A stretch of DNA of 64,000 bases, taken from the NCBI GenBank assembly GCA_018263435.1, contig JAANXD010000077.1, forward strand, positions 21,031-85,030. The letters are read 5' to 3'. Positions 8,151 to 15,574 of the stretch are shown piece after piece. Each line of letters begins with the position of its first letter. Position 1 is the stretch's first letter. Below the pieces are notes generated by a model. The model did not search any database, was not told where the DNA came from, and saw only the letters and a list, made by a program, of their open reading frames with translations. The translations under genes and the position numbers were made by a program. The DNA comes from Candidatus Scalindua arabica (GTDB taxonomy: Bacteria > Planctomycetota > Brocadiia > Brocadiales > Scalinduaceae).

Positions 8151-10310
8151 TTAAGCTGGATTTGTCTCTCGCTGTACATAAGCTCTTACAAGTTTTGCCT
8201 CATCATAGCTTACGGCGCCTTTGGAATGTTCGACAACAGGCCCTGTATTCCACGTCTTGAGGGTTAAAAATAGCTTCTCGATTGTGTTTCGATTTGCGGG
8301 TTCAACGAGGCGGTCTATTTCGATATCACGGCCATTCCTTATCAGGTTTTCAAGGTGCCCTGTGATAGTAGAGACTGCAAGGTTGCGTTCTTTTGAAATT
8401 TCCTCAATTGAAAGCCCTTCCTTGAAAAGATCATAGGTTTTTTCGATTGTTCCCACTTTTACCTTTTTCGGTAACGTGCCAGCAGGTATGGTAACGGGTT
8501 TTCTGTCAGGGATTGAAATCCCGGGATTTTCATCAAGATGTGCCTTTATCTCCTCTGTAAAATCAGTACCGTATCGTTCAAGTTTGGTATCACCGACACC
8601 GCTGATAGTTTTCATATCGGTTAATGTTGCGGGGTAGTAAATGCACATTTCATGAAGAGTCATGTCAGAAAATATTATGTATGGAGGAACCCTGTGCTCA
8701 TCAGCAAGTCTCTTTCTGAGTACGCGAAGCCTGTCAAAAAGGACTTCATCATAAGGCTCAAATCCACTCACTTTAAATGCTTTGGGTTTTTTCTTTATCT
8801 CTTCCCTTTTTAATCCCTCTATCTTTTCTTTACCGTAGAGTATGTCTGTACCCTTTTTTGTCAGTATTAACACCGGATACTGTCCGCCGTCCTGTACGAT
8901 AGCATCCTGTGCCAGGAGTTCGTTGATAATGAACTGCCAGTGTTTCTTTTCTTTGTGCCTGCCTGCGCCGTAGGTCTTGATCTCATTATGTTGAAGTTCC
9001 CTGATACGTTTTGTATCAGCGCCGGCTACAATATCAATGATATGTCTGATTCCAAAATGCTGGCCTGTCCTTGATATAGCCGACATTACTATCTGTGCAT
9101 CAGTTGTTATATCAATCTTCTCAACATTACCCATACAAATGTCGCATGCCCCGCAGTTTTCATTAGTATAATTCTCGCCAAAATATTCAAGAAGCTGTCT
9201 GCGCCTGCATACATTGTGTGAAGCATACTTGACCGTCTGATTCAGCTTTTCCATGGAGATTGACCGCTCATTCTCACTGGGCATCTGATCTATAAAATAC
9301 CTGATCTTAGGAATGTCCTGTCTGCCAAAGAAGAGGAGACAATTAGCAGGCTCTCCATCTCGTCCTGAACGTCCTGTTTCCTGATAATATCCTTCTATGT
9401 TTTTTGGCAAATCGGCATGGATTACAAAGCGCACGTTTGACTTGTCTATTCCCATACCAAATGCAATTGTTGCTACAATTACGGTAACTTTGTCCCGGCT
9501 GAAAGCCTCCTGGTTTCTCTTGCGTTCCTCTGTAGCCAATCCGGCGTGATAAGGCAGAGCGCTGATGCCTTGATCTACCAGAAACTCGGCTAATCTGAAA
9601 ACTGAGTCGCGTGTAGTACGGTAAATTATGCCCGGTTCGTCCTTATGTTCTTTGAGAAATTCCAGTATTTGTGATTCTAACTCTATTTTACTTTTTACCT
9701 GATAAAAGAGGTTCTGGCGATTAAATGATGCACGGATAACATATGGAGATCTCAGTCCGATCTTATTGATTATATCTTCCTGAACCCTCGGTGTGGCGGT
9801 TGCCGTAAATGCTGTTACCGGAATGTGTGGAAAGGTTTGAGTAAGGCCGGAGAGGCTCAGGTAATCAGGGCGGAAGTCATGTCCCCATTCTGAAATGCAA
9901 TGTGCCTCGTCTATGGCAAAAAGAGATAAGGGAATAGTTTTCAGAGTTTCTATGAAACCCTGCATAGCGAAACGTTCGGGTGCAATGTAGAGTAATTCTA
10001 ATGTATGATTCTTCAGTCTGTGGTATATGTCAGACATCTCTTGCGTACTCAGAGAACTGTTAATAAAGGCTGCAGAAATTCCATTCTCAATGGCCGCATC
10101 AACTTGGTCCTTCATCAGGGATATCAGTGGACTTATAACAACCGTAGTCCCGGTCATCATTTTGGCAGGTAATTGATAACAGAGCGATTTCCCTCCCCCG
10201 GTAGGCATCACGGCAAAGACATCTTTTTTGTCCAGGATGTTCCTGATTATCGTTTCCTGATTAGGGCGAAAAGATTGAAACCCAAAAACCTTTTTAAGTG
10301 TGTTATGCAT
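8151..10310 (-). CDS. recQ: ATP-dependent DNA helicase RecQ
   Basis: A 3'-5' DNA helicase for recombination and fork repair, 719 aa. Domains in order: helicase core with Walker A PTGGGKS (36-42), DEAH box (134-137) and motif VI QETGRSGRDGEP; the zinc-binding cysteine cluster CRRRQLLEYFGENY...CGACDIC (about 370-395); the RQC winged helix; an HRDC domain (about 515-590, FDRLRVLRKRLA); and a C-terminal helix-turn-helix extension (about 635-690, GLSIEEISKERNLAVSTI) like that of many bacterial RecQ proteins. It is a monocistronic unit, convergent with the M48 gene. Confidence 0.97.
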   Translation of the reverse strand: MHNTLKKVFGFQSFRPNQETIIRNILDKKDVFAVMPTGGGKSLCYQLPAKMMTGTTVVISPLISLMKDQVDAAIENGISAAFINSSLSTQEMSDIYHRLKNHTLELLYIAPERFAMQGFIETLKTIPLSLFAIDEAHCISEWGHDFRPDYLSLSGLTQTFPHIPVTAFTATATPRVQEDIINKIGLRSPYVIRASFNRQNLFYQVKSKIELESQILEFLKEHKDEPGIIYRTTRDSVFRLAEFLVDQGISALPYHAGLATEERKRNQEAFSRDKVTVIVATIAFGMGIDKSNVRFVIHADLPKNIEGYYQETGRSGRDGEPANCLLFFGRQDIPKIRYFIDQMPSENERSISMEKLNQTVKYASHNVCRRRQLLEYFGENYTNENCGACDICMGNVEKIDITTDAQIVMSAISRTGQHFGIRHIIDIVAGADTKRIRELQHNEIKTYGAGRHKEKKHWQFIINELLAQDAIVQDGGQYPVLILTKKGTDILYGKEKIEGLKREEIKKKPKAFKVSGFEPYDEVLFDRLRVLRKRLADEHRVPPYIIFSDMTLHEMCIYYPATLTDMKTISGVGDTKLERYGTDFTEEIKAHLDENPGISIPDRKPVTIPAGTLPKKVKVGTIEKTYDLFKEGLSIEEISKERNLAVSTITGHLENLIRNGRDIEIDRLVEPANRNTIEKLFLTLKTWNTGPVVEHSKGAVSYDEAKLVRAYVQRETNPA

Positions 10311-10459
10311 ATCACGATTTTATGACATCGGCATAAAACATGTCAAGAATAGAAATGATAAGTTTACTTTAAATTCTATTTGATTTGATTCTAAAATAAG
10401 AATACAATTTCTGCTAACGAAATTATAAATGCTTTATTGTAATACAAAGGAGAAGTTAT

Positions 10460-10759
10460 ATGTCTACAAAAACATCAAAACAAACGATTCATTCTTATAT
10501 CACAAGCGATCCCAAAATTTGCGGTGGAGAACCAATAATTATTGATACCAGGATATCTGTTAGACTGATTGTAAAGTTAGAGAATATCGGGAAAAGTGTA
10601 GACGAGATTGTGGCTATGTATCCGCATATAACCCACGCCCAGGTGCACGATGCCCTCTCCTATTATTATGACAACAAGGAAGAGATAGACCGGTTTATCG
10701 AGGAAAACAGTGAGGAATATATTAGAAAAAGATATAAAGGATCGCCGTGGCTGAAATAA
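10460..10759 (+). CDS. DUF433 antitoxin-like protein
   Basis: A small protein of 99 aa of the DUF433 family, thought to be an antitoxin or DNA-binding partner of DUF5615 PIN-like toxins. Diagnostic stretches are ITSDPKICGGEPIIIDTRISV and the helix-turn-helix-like SVDEIVAMYPHITHAQVHDAL. An AAAGGAGAAG ribosome site precedes the ATG. Its last 13 bases overlap the GTG start of the next frame, the usual arrangement for this pair, but the downstream toxin gene is broken (see next entry). If the module once worked as toxin-antitoxin, only the antitoxin half survives intact. Confidence 0.85.
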   Translation: MSTKTSKQTIHSYITSDPKICGGEPIIIDTRISVRLIVKLENIGKSVDEIVAMYPHITHAQVHDALSYYYDNKEEIDRFIEENSEEYIRKRYKGSPWLK

Positions 10760-10908
10760 AGCTGTATCTGGATGAAGATATTTCTCATACAGTTGCAGAG
10801 GTGCTCAGGAGCAGGGGATATGTTCTCAAACTAGGCAAGGTTGTCTTTGAAGGCACACCTGATGAACTAAGGCAAGAAGGGAATATACAAAAACTGTATT
10901 TGACCTGA
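10747..10908 (+). pseudogene. DUF5615 toxin N-terminus fused to the tail of an ABC transporter ATPase
   Basis: From the GTG at 10747 a 53-codon frame begins like a DUF5615 PIN-like protein (IKLYLDEDISHTVAEVLRSRGY), overlapping the DUF433 gene by 13 bases. After RGY it continues as LGKVVFEGTPDELRQEGNIQKLYLT, which resembles the extreme C-terminus of LivF-type branched-chain amino-acid ABC ATPases, then stops. The DUF5615 fold needs about 110 residues, so this is a chimeric remnant. It is too short for the ORF track. The junction may have used a short shared GY or GYVL coding sequence; that is inference. Confidence 0.7.
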
Positions 10909-11104
10909 TTCTGTCAATAGTGGCGCTACTTAGCTTTGATTGCAAGAAAGCTAATTTACATAGTATTTGGATCAAAATTATTGTTAAGCTTAAGATAATT
11001 TTGTTATAAGTATTGTATACTTCAAGTTGAATATATACGAGGAATATAAAGATAGAGACTAGGCAGATTACTGTCTACGGAAATCAATTTAAAAAGTTTA
11101 AAGC

Positions 11105-11689
11105 ATGAATATTTGGCAGATAGACAAGTTAGCATTATTTCTAACTTTTTTTATACCAGGTTTCATATCAATAAAAATATATGATTTATTAGTACCAAGT
11201 GAATTAAGAAATTTTCCAAAAACTTTATTTGAAGCGATTGGTTATAGTGCTTTAAATTTTGCTGCGTTATCTTGGTTGATTTATTTAATTCATTCAGGAA
11301 ATTTTTATAGTAATCATGGGTTCTGGTACTTTGTTTTCTTGTTTATCATAATGTTCCTTGCACCTATTTCCTGGCCATTCCTTTTTATCAAGTTATCATT
11401 ATGGAAACCTGTTGCTAAATATATTATACATCCTATACATAAACCCTGGGATTATGTCTTTGGAAAGAAGGAATCATTTTGGATTATTGTTCATCTTAAA
11501 GATGGAAGAAAAATAGGCGGTAAGTTTGATACAAATTCTTTTGCTTCTTCTTATCCTGCTGAAGAACAGATATACTTGGAAGAAGTGTGGAAATTAAAAG
11601 AAAATGGTGGGTTCGTAGAACCTATTGATAGATCTCAAGGAATACTCATCTCAAGCAAGGAAATTTTATCAATAGAATTTTTTAAATAA
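11105..11689 (+). CDS. DUF6338-like membrane protein
   Basis: A 194-aa protein with three or four N-terminal membrane segments (LALFLTFFIPGFISIKIY, SALNFAALSWLIYLI, FWYFVFLFIIMFLAPI) and a cytoplasmic C-terminal domain of about 70 residues starting at FWIIVHLKDGRKIGGKFDTN. The combination of an FIPGF opening, W-x-x-V-x-L-K-D-G, SFASSYP and a closing GILIS...IEFF matches my memory of DUF6338. Function is unknown. A small polar protein follows after 19 bases and the two form an operon. The very A+T-rich composition and position between broken toxin-antitoxin genes and a restriction system mark it as accessory. Confidence 0.6.
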   Translation: MNIWQIDKLALFLTFFIPGFISIKIYDLLVPSELRNFPKTLFEAIGYSALNFAALSWLIYLIHSGNFYSNHGFWYFVFLFIIMFLAPISWPFLFIKLSLWKPVAKYIIHPIHKPWDYVFGKKESFWIIVHLKDGRKIGGKFDTNSFASSYPAEEQIYLEEVWKLKENGGFVEPIDRSQGILISSKEILSIEFFK

Positions 11690-11708
11690 AAAATTAGGAG
11701 ATAATGTT

Positions 11709-11888
11709 ATGTCAGAAGAAGGAAAACAGTCAAAAAAGGAAATACCATTAAAAGAAGAATATCAACCTATCGAAAAAGGGTATCAACCAACACAAGGGAA
11801 TATAGATACTTCGAAGCCCCCTCAAGGTGGTTCAGGAGTTGCATCAGATACTTCTACTGAAAGTAACGAGACTGACGAGAAGAAATGA
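11709..11888 (+). CDS. Small polar, probably disordered protein paired with the DUF6338-like gene
   Basis: A 59-codon frame starting at an ATG with a good ribosome site (TTAGGAG, nine bases upstream). The product is highly charged in its first third, then has YQPIEKGYQPTQGN and SKPPQGGSGVASD and ends in an acidic tail. No transmembrane segment, cysteine or known fold is visible. It is too short for the ORF track. The tandem YQP(I/T) motif and the KPPQGGSGV motif look conserved in style rather than random, and I believe small proteins with such motifs accompany DUF6338 genes, but I cannot verify this here. Confidence 0.6.
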   Translation: MSEEGKQSKKEIPLKEEYQPIEKGYQPTQGNIDTSKPPQGGSGVASDTSTESNETDEKK

Positions 11889-11961
11889 GTAGGGAAAACT
11901 TTTTTACCTAGCATAAGAAACAGAAAAGAAATATACCAATATATGCAGTAAATGTATATTA

Positions 11962-12069
11962 TCAGATATGGACTGCTTTGCCTTCAATAGCATAAAAGGT
12001 TTCGGTGAATACTTCTGAGAGTGTGGGGTGTGGGAATATGTTGGCACTGACTTCCAGATTCGTCACTTC
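11962..12069 (-). pseudogene. 3'-terminal fragment of a dihydrolipoamide dehydrogenase gene
   Basis: On the minus strand these bases encode VTNLEVSANIFPHPTLSEVF and then TETFYAIEGKAVHI followed by a TGA stop. This is the C-terminal end of a dihydrolipoamide dehydrogenase, including the His and Glu of the catalytic pair. It aligns base for base, without gaps, with 15575-15683 of the intact lpd gene, with about 22 differences in 109 positions (roughly 80% identity). Upstream of it (12070 onward) the similarity stops abruptly. It therefore marks an old junction on the left side of the restriction-modification insert. Confidence 0.85.
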
Positions 12070-12208
12070 CTCTATTATAATTACATGTCTATATTATGCA
12101 GAAGATTCTGCAAGTAAGATTTTTCATCTATGCATTAGATAGAACCGTGCAAGAAAGAAATAATAAGAGATACCGAATCAAATATTGTGTTCCTAGAATT
12201 CAAAGATT

Positions 12209-13945
12209 ATGAAATTAGATATAAAATCAACTGGTGCAACTTTTACACCAAGGAAGTTGGCTGATTTTTTAGCTGAAAAAATTATTAATGAATTTGATTT
12301 TGATTCAACCTCACACGAACTGAAAATATTAGATCCAGCTTGTGGTGACGGTGAGCTGTTGCTATCAATATCTAAAAAACTTAATACTTTTGGAATTAGT
12401 AAATTTAAAACTATTGGGTTTGATTCTAATGGCAAATATGTCGCCGAATCAAAGAAAAGATTAGATTTAAGTAGTATTCAAAATAAGGAAATAATTCAAG
12501 CTGATTTTCTTCAAATGTCAACTGGTTCAGATCCACAATTGGAATTTAATTTTGGTAAGTCTAAAACAGGTGATTTAAAAAGTTTTGTAGACATAATTAT
12601 ATCCAATCCTCCATATGTACGAACCCAAATACTTGGTTCAAAAAAAGCCAAGCTACTTGCTAAAAAGTTCAAATTAAAAGGTAGAGTCGATTTATATTAT
12701 CCATTTTTAATTTCAATGACTAAAAGTTTGAAAACAGGCGGAATATTGGGAGTAATTACTTCAAACCGTTTCTTGTTTACTAAAAGTGGGGAAAGTGTCA
12801 GGAAATTTCTAATTGATAATTACGAAATAATCGAAGTTATTGATTTAGGAGACACAAAATTGTTTGATGCAGCGGTTCTACCTGCGATTTTTATCGGCAG
12901 GAAGGAATTGAAGAAAACCAACGGCAAATTGGATAAAACGAAATTTTTAAGAATTTATGAAGCATTAAATGGCTCAAATCGAAAACAGTTTTATATTGAA
13001 TCTGTCTTTGATGTTTTAAATGTTACTAAAGATGGGATTTATAATACTGCTACTGAACACAAAAAATATAAGAAAATAAAAGAAAAAATAAAAAAAAAAA
13101 AAAAAAAGGGTGAAACATGGACAATGCTTACAAATGATGAAGCAAAATGGACAAAAAAGATAGAGTCAAATTCTGAATATACGATAGGTGATTTGTTTAA
13201 AGTTAGGGTAGGGATTAAAACAACTGCCGATGAAGTCTTCATTCGTAAAAATTGGGATGAATTAGGAAACGAAAAACCGGAAAGAATCCTTCTTAAAGAA
13301 TTAATATCTCAAGAAAATATAGACAGATGGAGAACACACCCCAATTGTAAAATGAAGGTTTTGTATCCGCATGATTTTAAAGATGGTAAAAAGGTAGTAA
13401 TTAATATCAATAAATATCCAAAAGCTAGAAAGTATTTAGAGAAATACCAAGAAAAGTTAAAATCGAGAAAGTATCTTATTGCAGCTGGCAGAAATTGGTT
13501 TGAGATTTGGGTTCCGCAAAATCCATCTTACTGGAAAAAACCAAAACTAGTTTTCCCTGATATTAGCTCTAAACCAAGATTTTTCCTTGATGTATGCGGC
13601 TCTATTGTAAACGGAAATTGTTACTGGATTGTAAACGAAAACAACGAAAGTATTGACCCTTTATTATTAATACAAGGCATTGCTAATAGCAATTTAATGA
13701 CTAAATATCATGACCTTTCATTTAATAACAAGCTATATTCCGGAAGAAGAAGATATTTTACACAATATGTTGAAAGATATCCTTTTCCAAAATTAGATTC
13801 GATAGAATCGCAAGAAATTATACAAATAGTTAAAGAATTAAATATAGATTCGATTGATTCAACTTCAATTAAAGTTTTGGAAGAAGAACTAGAAATTAAG
13901 GTTGCTAATGCATATGGGGTTAAGCCTATATCTAATCCGGGTTGA
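12209..13945 (+). CDS. Class I N6-adenine DNA methyltransferase of a type II restriction system
   Basis: A 578-aa SAM-dependent DNA adenine methylase of the TaqI/Eco57I-like architecture. The catalytic domain has SAM motif I LDPACGDGEL (41-50) and catalytic motif IV NPPY (133-136). A C-terminal target-recognition region (from about 310) ends in the TaqI-like YCGSIVNGNCYWI/YFTQYVERYPFP style. Residues 294-300 are a lysine run encoded by 18 consecutive A's, so polymerase slippage could shift the frame between the catalytic and recognition parts. Its 3' end overlaps the convergent endonuclease gene by 14 bases. Composition is much more A+T-rich than the flanking housekeeping genes, consistent with transfer. 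Confidence 0.9.
   Translation: MKLDIKSTGATFTPRKLADFLAEKIINEFDFDSTSHELKILDPACGDGELLLSISKKLNTFGISKFKTIGFDSNGKYVAESKKRLDLSSIQNKEIIQADFLQMSTGSDPQLEFNFGKSKTGDLKSFVDIIISNPPYVRTQILGSKKAKLLAKKFKLKGRVDLYYPFLISMTKSLKTGGILGVITSNRFLFTKSGESVRKFLIDNYEIIEVIDLGDTKLFDAAVLPAIFIGRKELKKTNGKLDKTKFLRIYEALNGSNRKQFYIESVFDVLNVTKDGIYNTATEHKKYKKIKEKIKKKKKKGETWTMLTNDEAKWTKKIESNSEYTIGDLFKVRVGIKTTADEVFIRKNWDELGNEKPERILLKELISQENIDRWRTHPNCKMKVLYPHDFKDGKKVVININKYPKARKYLEKYQEKLKSRKYLIAAGRNWFEIWVPQNPSYWKKPKLVFPDISSKPRFFLDVCGSIVNGNCYWIVNENNESIDPLLLIQGIANSNLMTKYHDLSFNNKLYSGRRRYFTQYVERYPFPKLDSIESQEIIQIVKELNIDSIDSTSIKVLEEELEIKVANAYGVKPISNPG
13090..13107. repeat. Homopolymer tract of 18 A's inside the methyltransferase gene
   Basis: Eighteen uninterrupted A's (13090-13107), preceded by further A-rich sequence, within the coding frame of the DNA methyltransferase. 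As written the frame is open. A gain or loss of one or two A's would truncate the protein before its recognition domain. Such tracts act as contingency loci in other bacteria and can also cause transcriptional slippage. An assembly or sequencing length error is also possible at a run this long. Confidence 0.9.
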
Positions 13946-15050
13946 AAATTGACAATCCAGCATACTTTTCAAAGTAGTTCATCGGGATTGCTCTTTGACA
14001 TTTGTAGCTTTTGTCACTAACATATGAAAACGCGTCACCAAGTTTTTCGCCAGGTGCAAGTATAATTCCTTCAATTATGCCTGTTTTTTCATTCGTTAAT
14101 GCAATTAAGTATCGTACATCAAATGTTGTTAGATTATTCTCCTCTATAACAATTTCCTCAACTTCAGGTGAAAATTTTCCCAAATCAACAGTTGGCGAAT
14201 CTTGAACTTTTACTTCTAATAATTGATTCCGAATATCAGGAAAGGCTCCATATAAAAGAGATTTTTTGTTCGTTTCATAGCCTAATAAATTCAAGACAAG
14301 CCTTTCTAATGCTTGACCTCTATTTTTTGTTGCACCAAAATATAATTTCTGCCCAATTAATTTTTTTGCGACCATTTCATTTAAAAGTTCAATAGAATAA
14401 AGTTTCTCAAATTCAGGTTCTTGAACCATTGGTAAATTTGGTGGTTTGTATTTATGAGTTATTAAATATGACAGTTTTTTCGTATCGTCATAACTCAAAA
14501 CTCTAGTCTCACTTTTATAAATCTTTTCTCTCACCTTTGATGAAATTAGAAGTTGATGTTTGAATGTTGGCTTCCCAAATTTTCCAAATTTAGTTTCAAT
14601 ATAATCATCTGTTAAAATTATAATTGAAGCAATTACTTTCTTTGATGGGATAATTCTGACAAATACAAATCTTACATCATTGCAATACAGAGATTTACCC
14701 GATTCATATTTGATTAATAAAGTTTTACTAGCAGGAATTCTATTCCAAACCTGCAAATTATAAGACTTACCTGTTGTTACTATATAAGTGTCTATAAATT
14801 CTCTTGTTATTTTAGGGATACCTTTACCTCTTGGTGGTACAACTTCATACTCACATTTTGGACACTTTTCAGGCAAGTCATATTTTCCTAAAGTCTTTTC
14901 TATTAACTTCCTGGCATTTGAACCATCTGTTCGTGTTTTGCCAGATAAAATAAATTTTACCCCTACTAATTCTTTTAATCTATCTGCAAGAACTTTAGGG
15001 TTAGTAAGATTGCTTACTGATTTAGGTGGTATTTTATATTCACCTTTCAT
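13932..15050 (-). CDS. Type II restriction endonuclease (PD-(D/E)xK-like)
   Basis: A 372-aa protein assigned as the cognate restriction enzyme from context and a candidate active site: PD at 271-272 followed six residues later by EVK (279-281) in a strand-like setting, the usual PD-x(n)-(D/E)xK pattern. An upstream CPKC pair (63-66) may be part of a small zinc site. It begins immediately after the controller gene: the TAA of that gene directly abuts this ATG, so the two are translationally coupled. It is convergent with the methyltransferase and overlaps its end by 14 bases. The recognition sequence cannot be deduced. Confidence 0.8.
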   Translation of the reverse strand: MKGEYKIPPKSVSNLTNPKVLADRLKELVGVKFILSGKTRTDGSNARKLIEKTLGKYDLPEKCPKCEYEVVPPRGKGIPKITREFIDTYIVTTGKSYNLQVWNRIPASKTLLIKYESGKSLYCNDVRFVFVRIIPSKKVIASIIILTDDYIETKFGKFGKPTFKHQLLISSKVREKIYKSETRVLSYDDTKKLSYLITHKYKPPNLPMVQEPEFEKLYSIELLNEMVAKKLIGQKLYFGATKNRGQALERLVLNLLGYETNKKSLLYGAFPDIRNQLLEVKVQDSPTVDLGKFSPEVEEIVIEENNLTTFDVRYLIALTNEKTGIIEGIILAPGEKLGDAFSYVSDKSYKCQRAIPMNYFEKYAGLSIFNPD

Positions 15051-15287
15051 TTATGATTTATATTCAGAAAATAATTGTGAAATCTTTATATCAAGTGCAT
15101 CTGCAATTTTTTTTAAATTCAAAACAGAGATATTTCTTTCACCTCTTTCAACTGAACCTATGTAAGTTCTGTCCAAATCACATTTAAAAGCTAGTTTTTC
15201 TTGTGACAATTCTTTTTGTAGTCGGAATTCTTTTATCGCAAGACCTATTTTTAATAGAAATTGCTTTTCGAAATTCTTATAAGGCAT
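15051..15287 (-). CDS. Restriction-modification controller (C) protein, XRE-type HTH
   Basis: A 78-aa single-domain helix-turn-helix protein (LQKELSQEKLAFKCDLDRTYIGSVERGERNIS) of the size and type of C proteins that time endonuclease expression. It lies directly upstream of the endonuclease with no spacer (TAA then ATG). About 48 bases before its start is a double site matching the C-box pattern, so it probably activates and later represses its own operon, delaying the endonuclease until methylation is established. A GGAG ribosome site (AAAGGAGTTT) precedes the ATG. Confidence 0.88.
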   Translation of the reverse strand: MPYKNFEKQFLLKIGLAIKEFRLQKELSQEKLAFKCDLDRTYIGSVERGERNISVLNLKKIADALDIKISQLFSEYKS

Positions 15288-15335
15288 AGTAAACTCCTTT
15301 AATAAAATAATAAGATGTAAATAATAATATTAGAT

Positions 15336-15361
15336 GACAATAAGTCTACTGACTATAAGTA
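15336..15361 (-). promoter_or_regulatory. C-box operator upstream of the controller gene
   Basis: Read on the gene's strand the site is TACTTATAGTC, AGTA, GACTTATTGTC: two pseudo-palindromic boxes of 11 bases with a 4-base spacer. The known C-protein operators (for example those of PvuII- and Esp1396I-type systems) contain paired GACTTATAGTC-like boxes. The match here is close and the position just upstream of the controller gene is the expected one. Confidence 0.75.
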
Positions 15362-15574
15362 GCCAGTGGAAAGTGGAACATACATCGTACCCACCCCTAG
15401 TTAAGATATTGATATTAGGAAGGAATGGTATGAGGAATTAAGGGATTGGAGAAAGATTATTCGAATGACCCAGATGAAAACACGTTGGGATTGACAGAGG
15501 TTAAAAAGGCCAATGCCAGTTAGAAAAAATTAGATCATTTAAGGAGAAATAATAGAAATAAGAGCAAAATGTTT

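Noticed and set aside
15362-15574. Short open stretch reading EWYEELRDWRKII between the C-box and lpd
   Set aside because: Only about 24 codons with no start and no identifiable family; possibly a gene remnant but not supportable.
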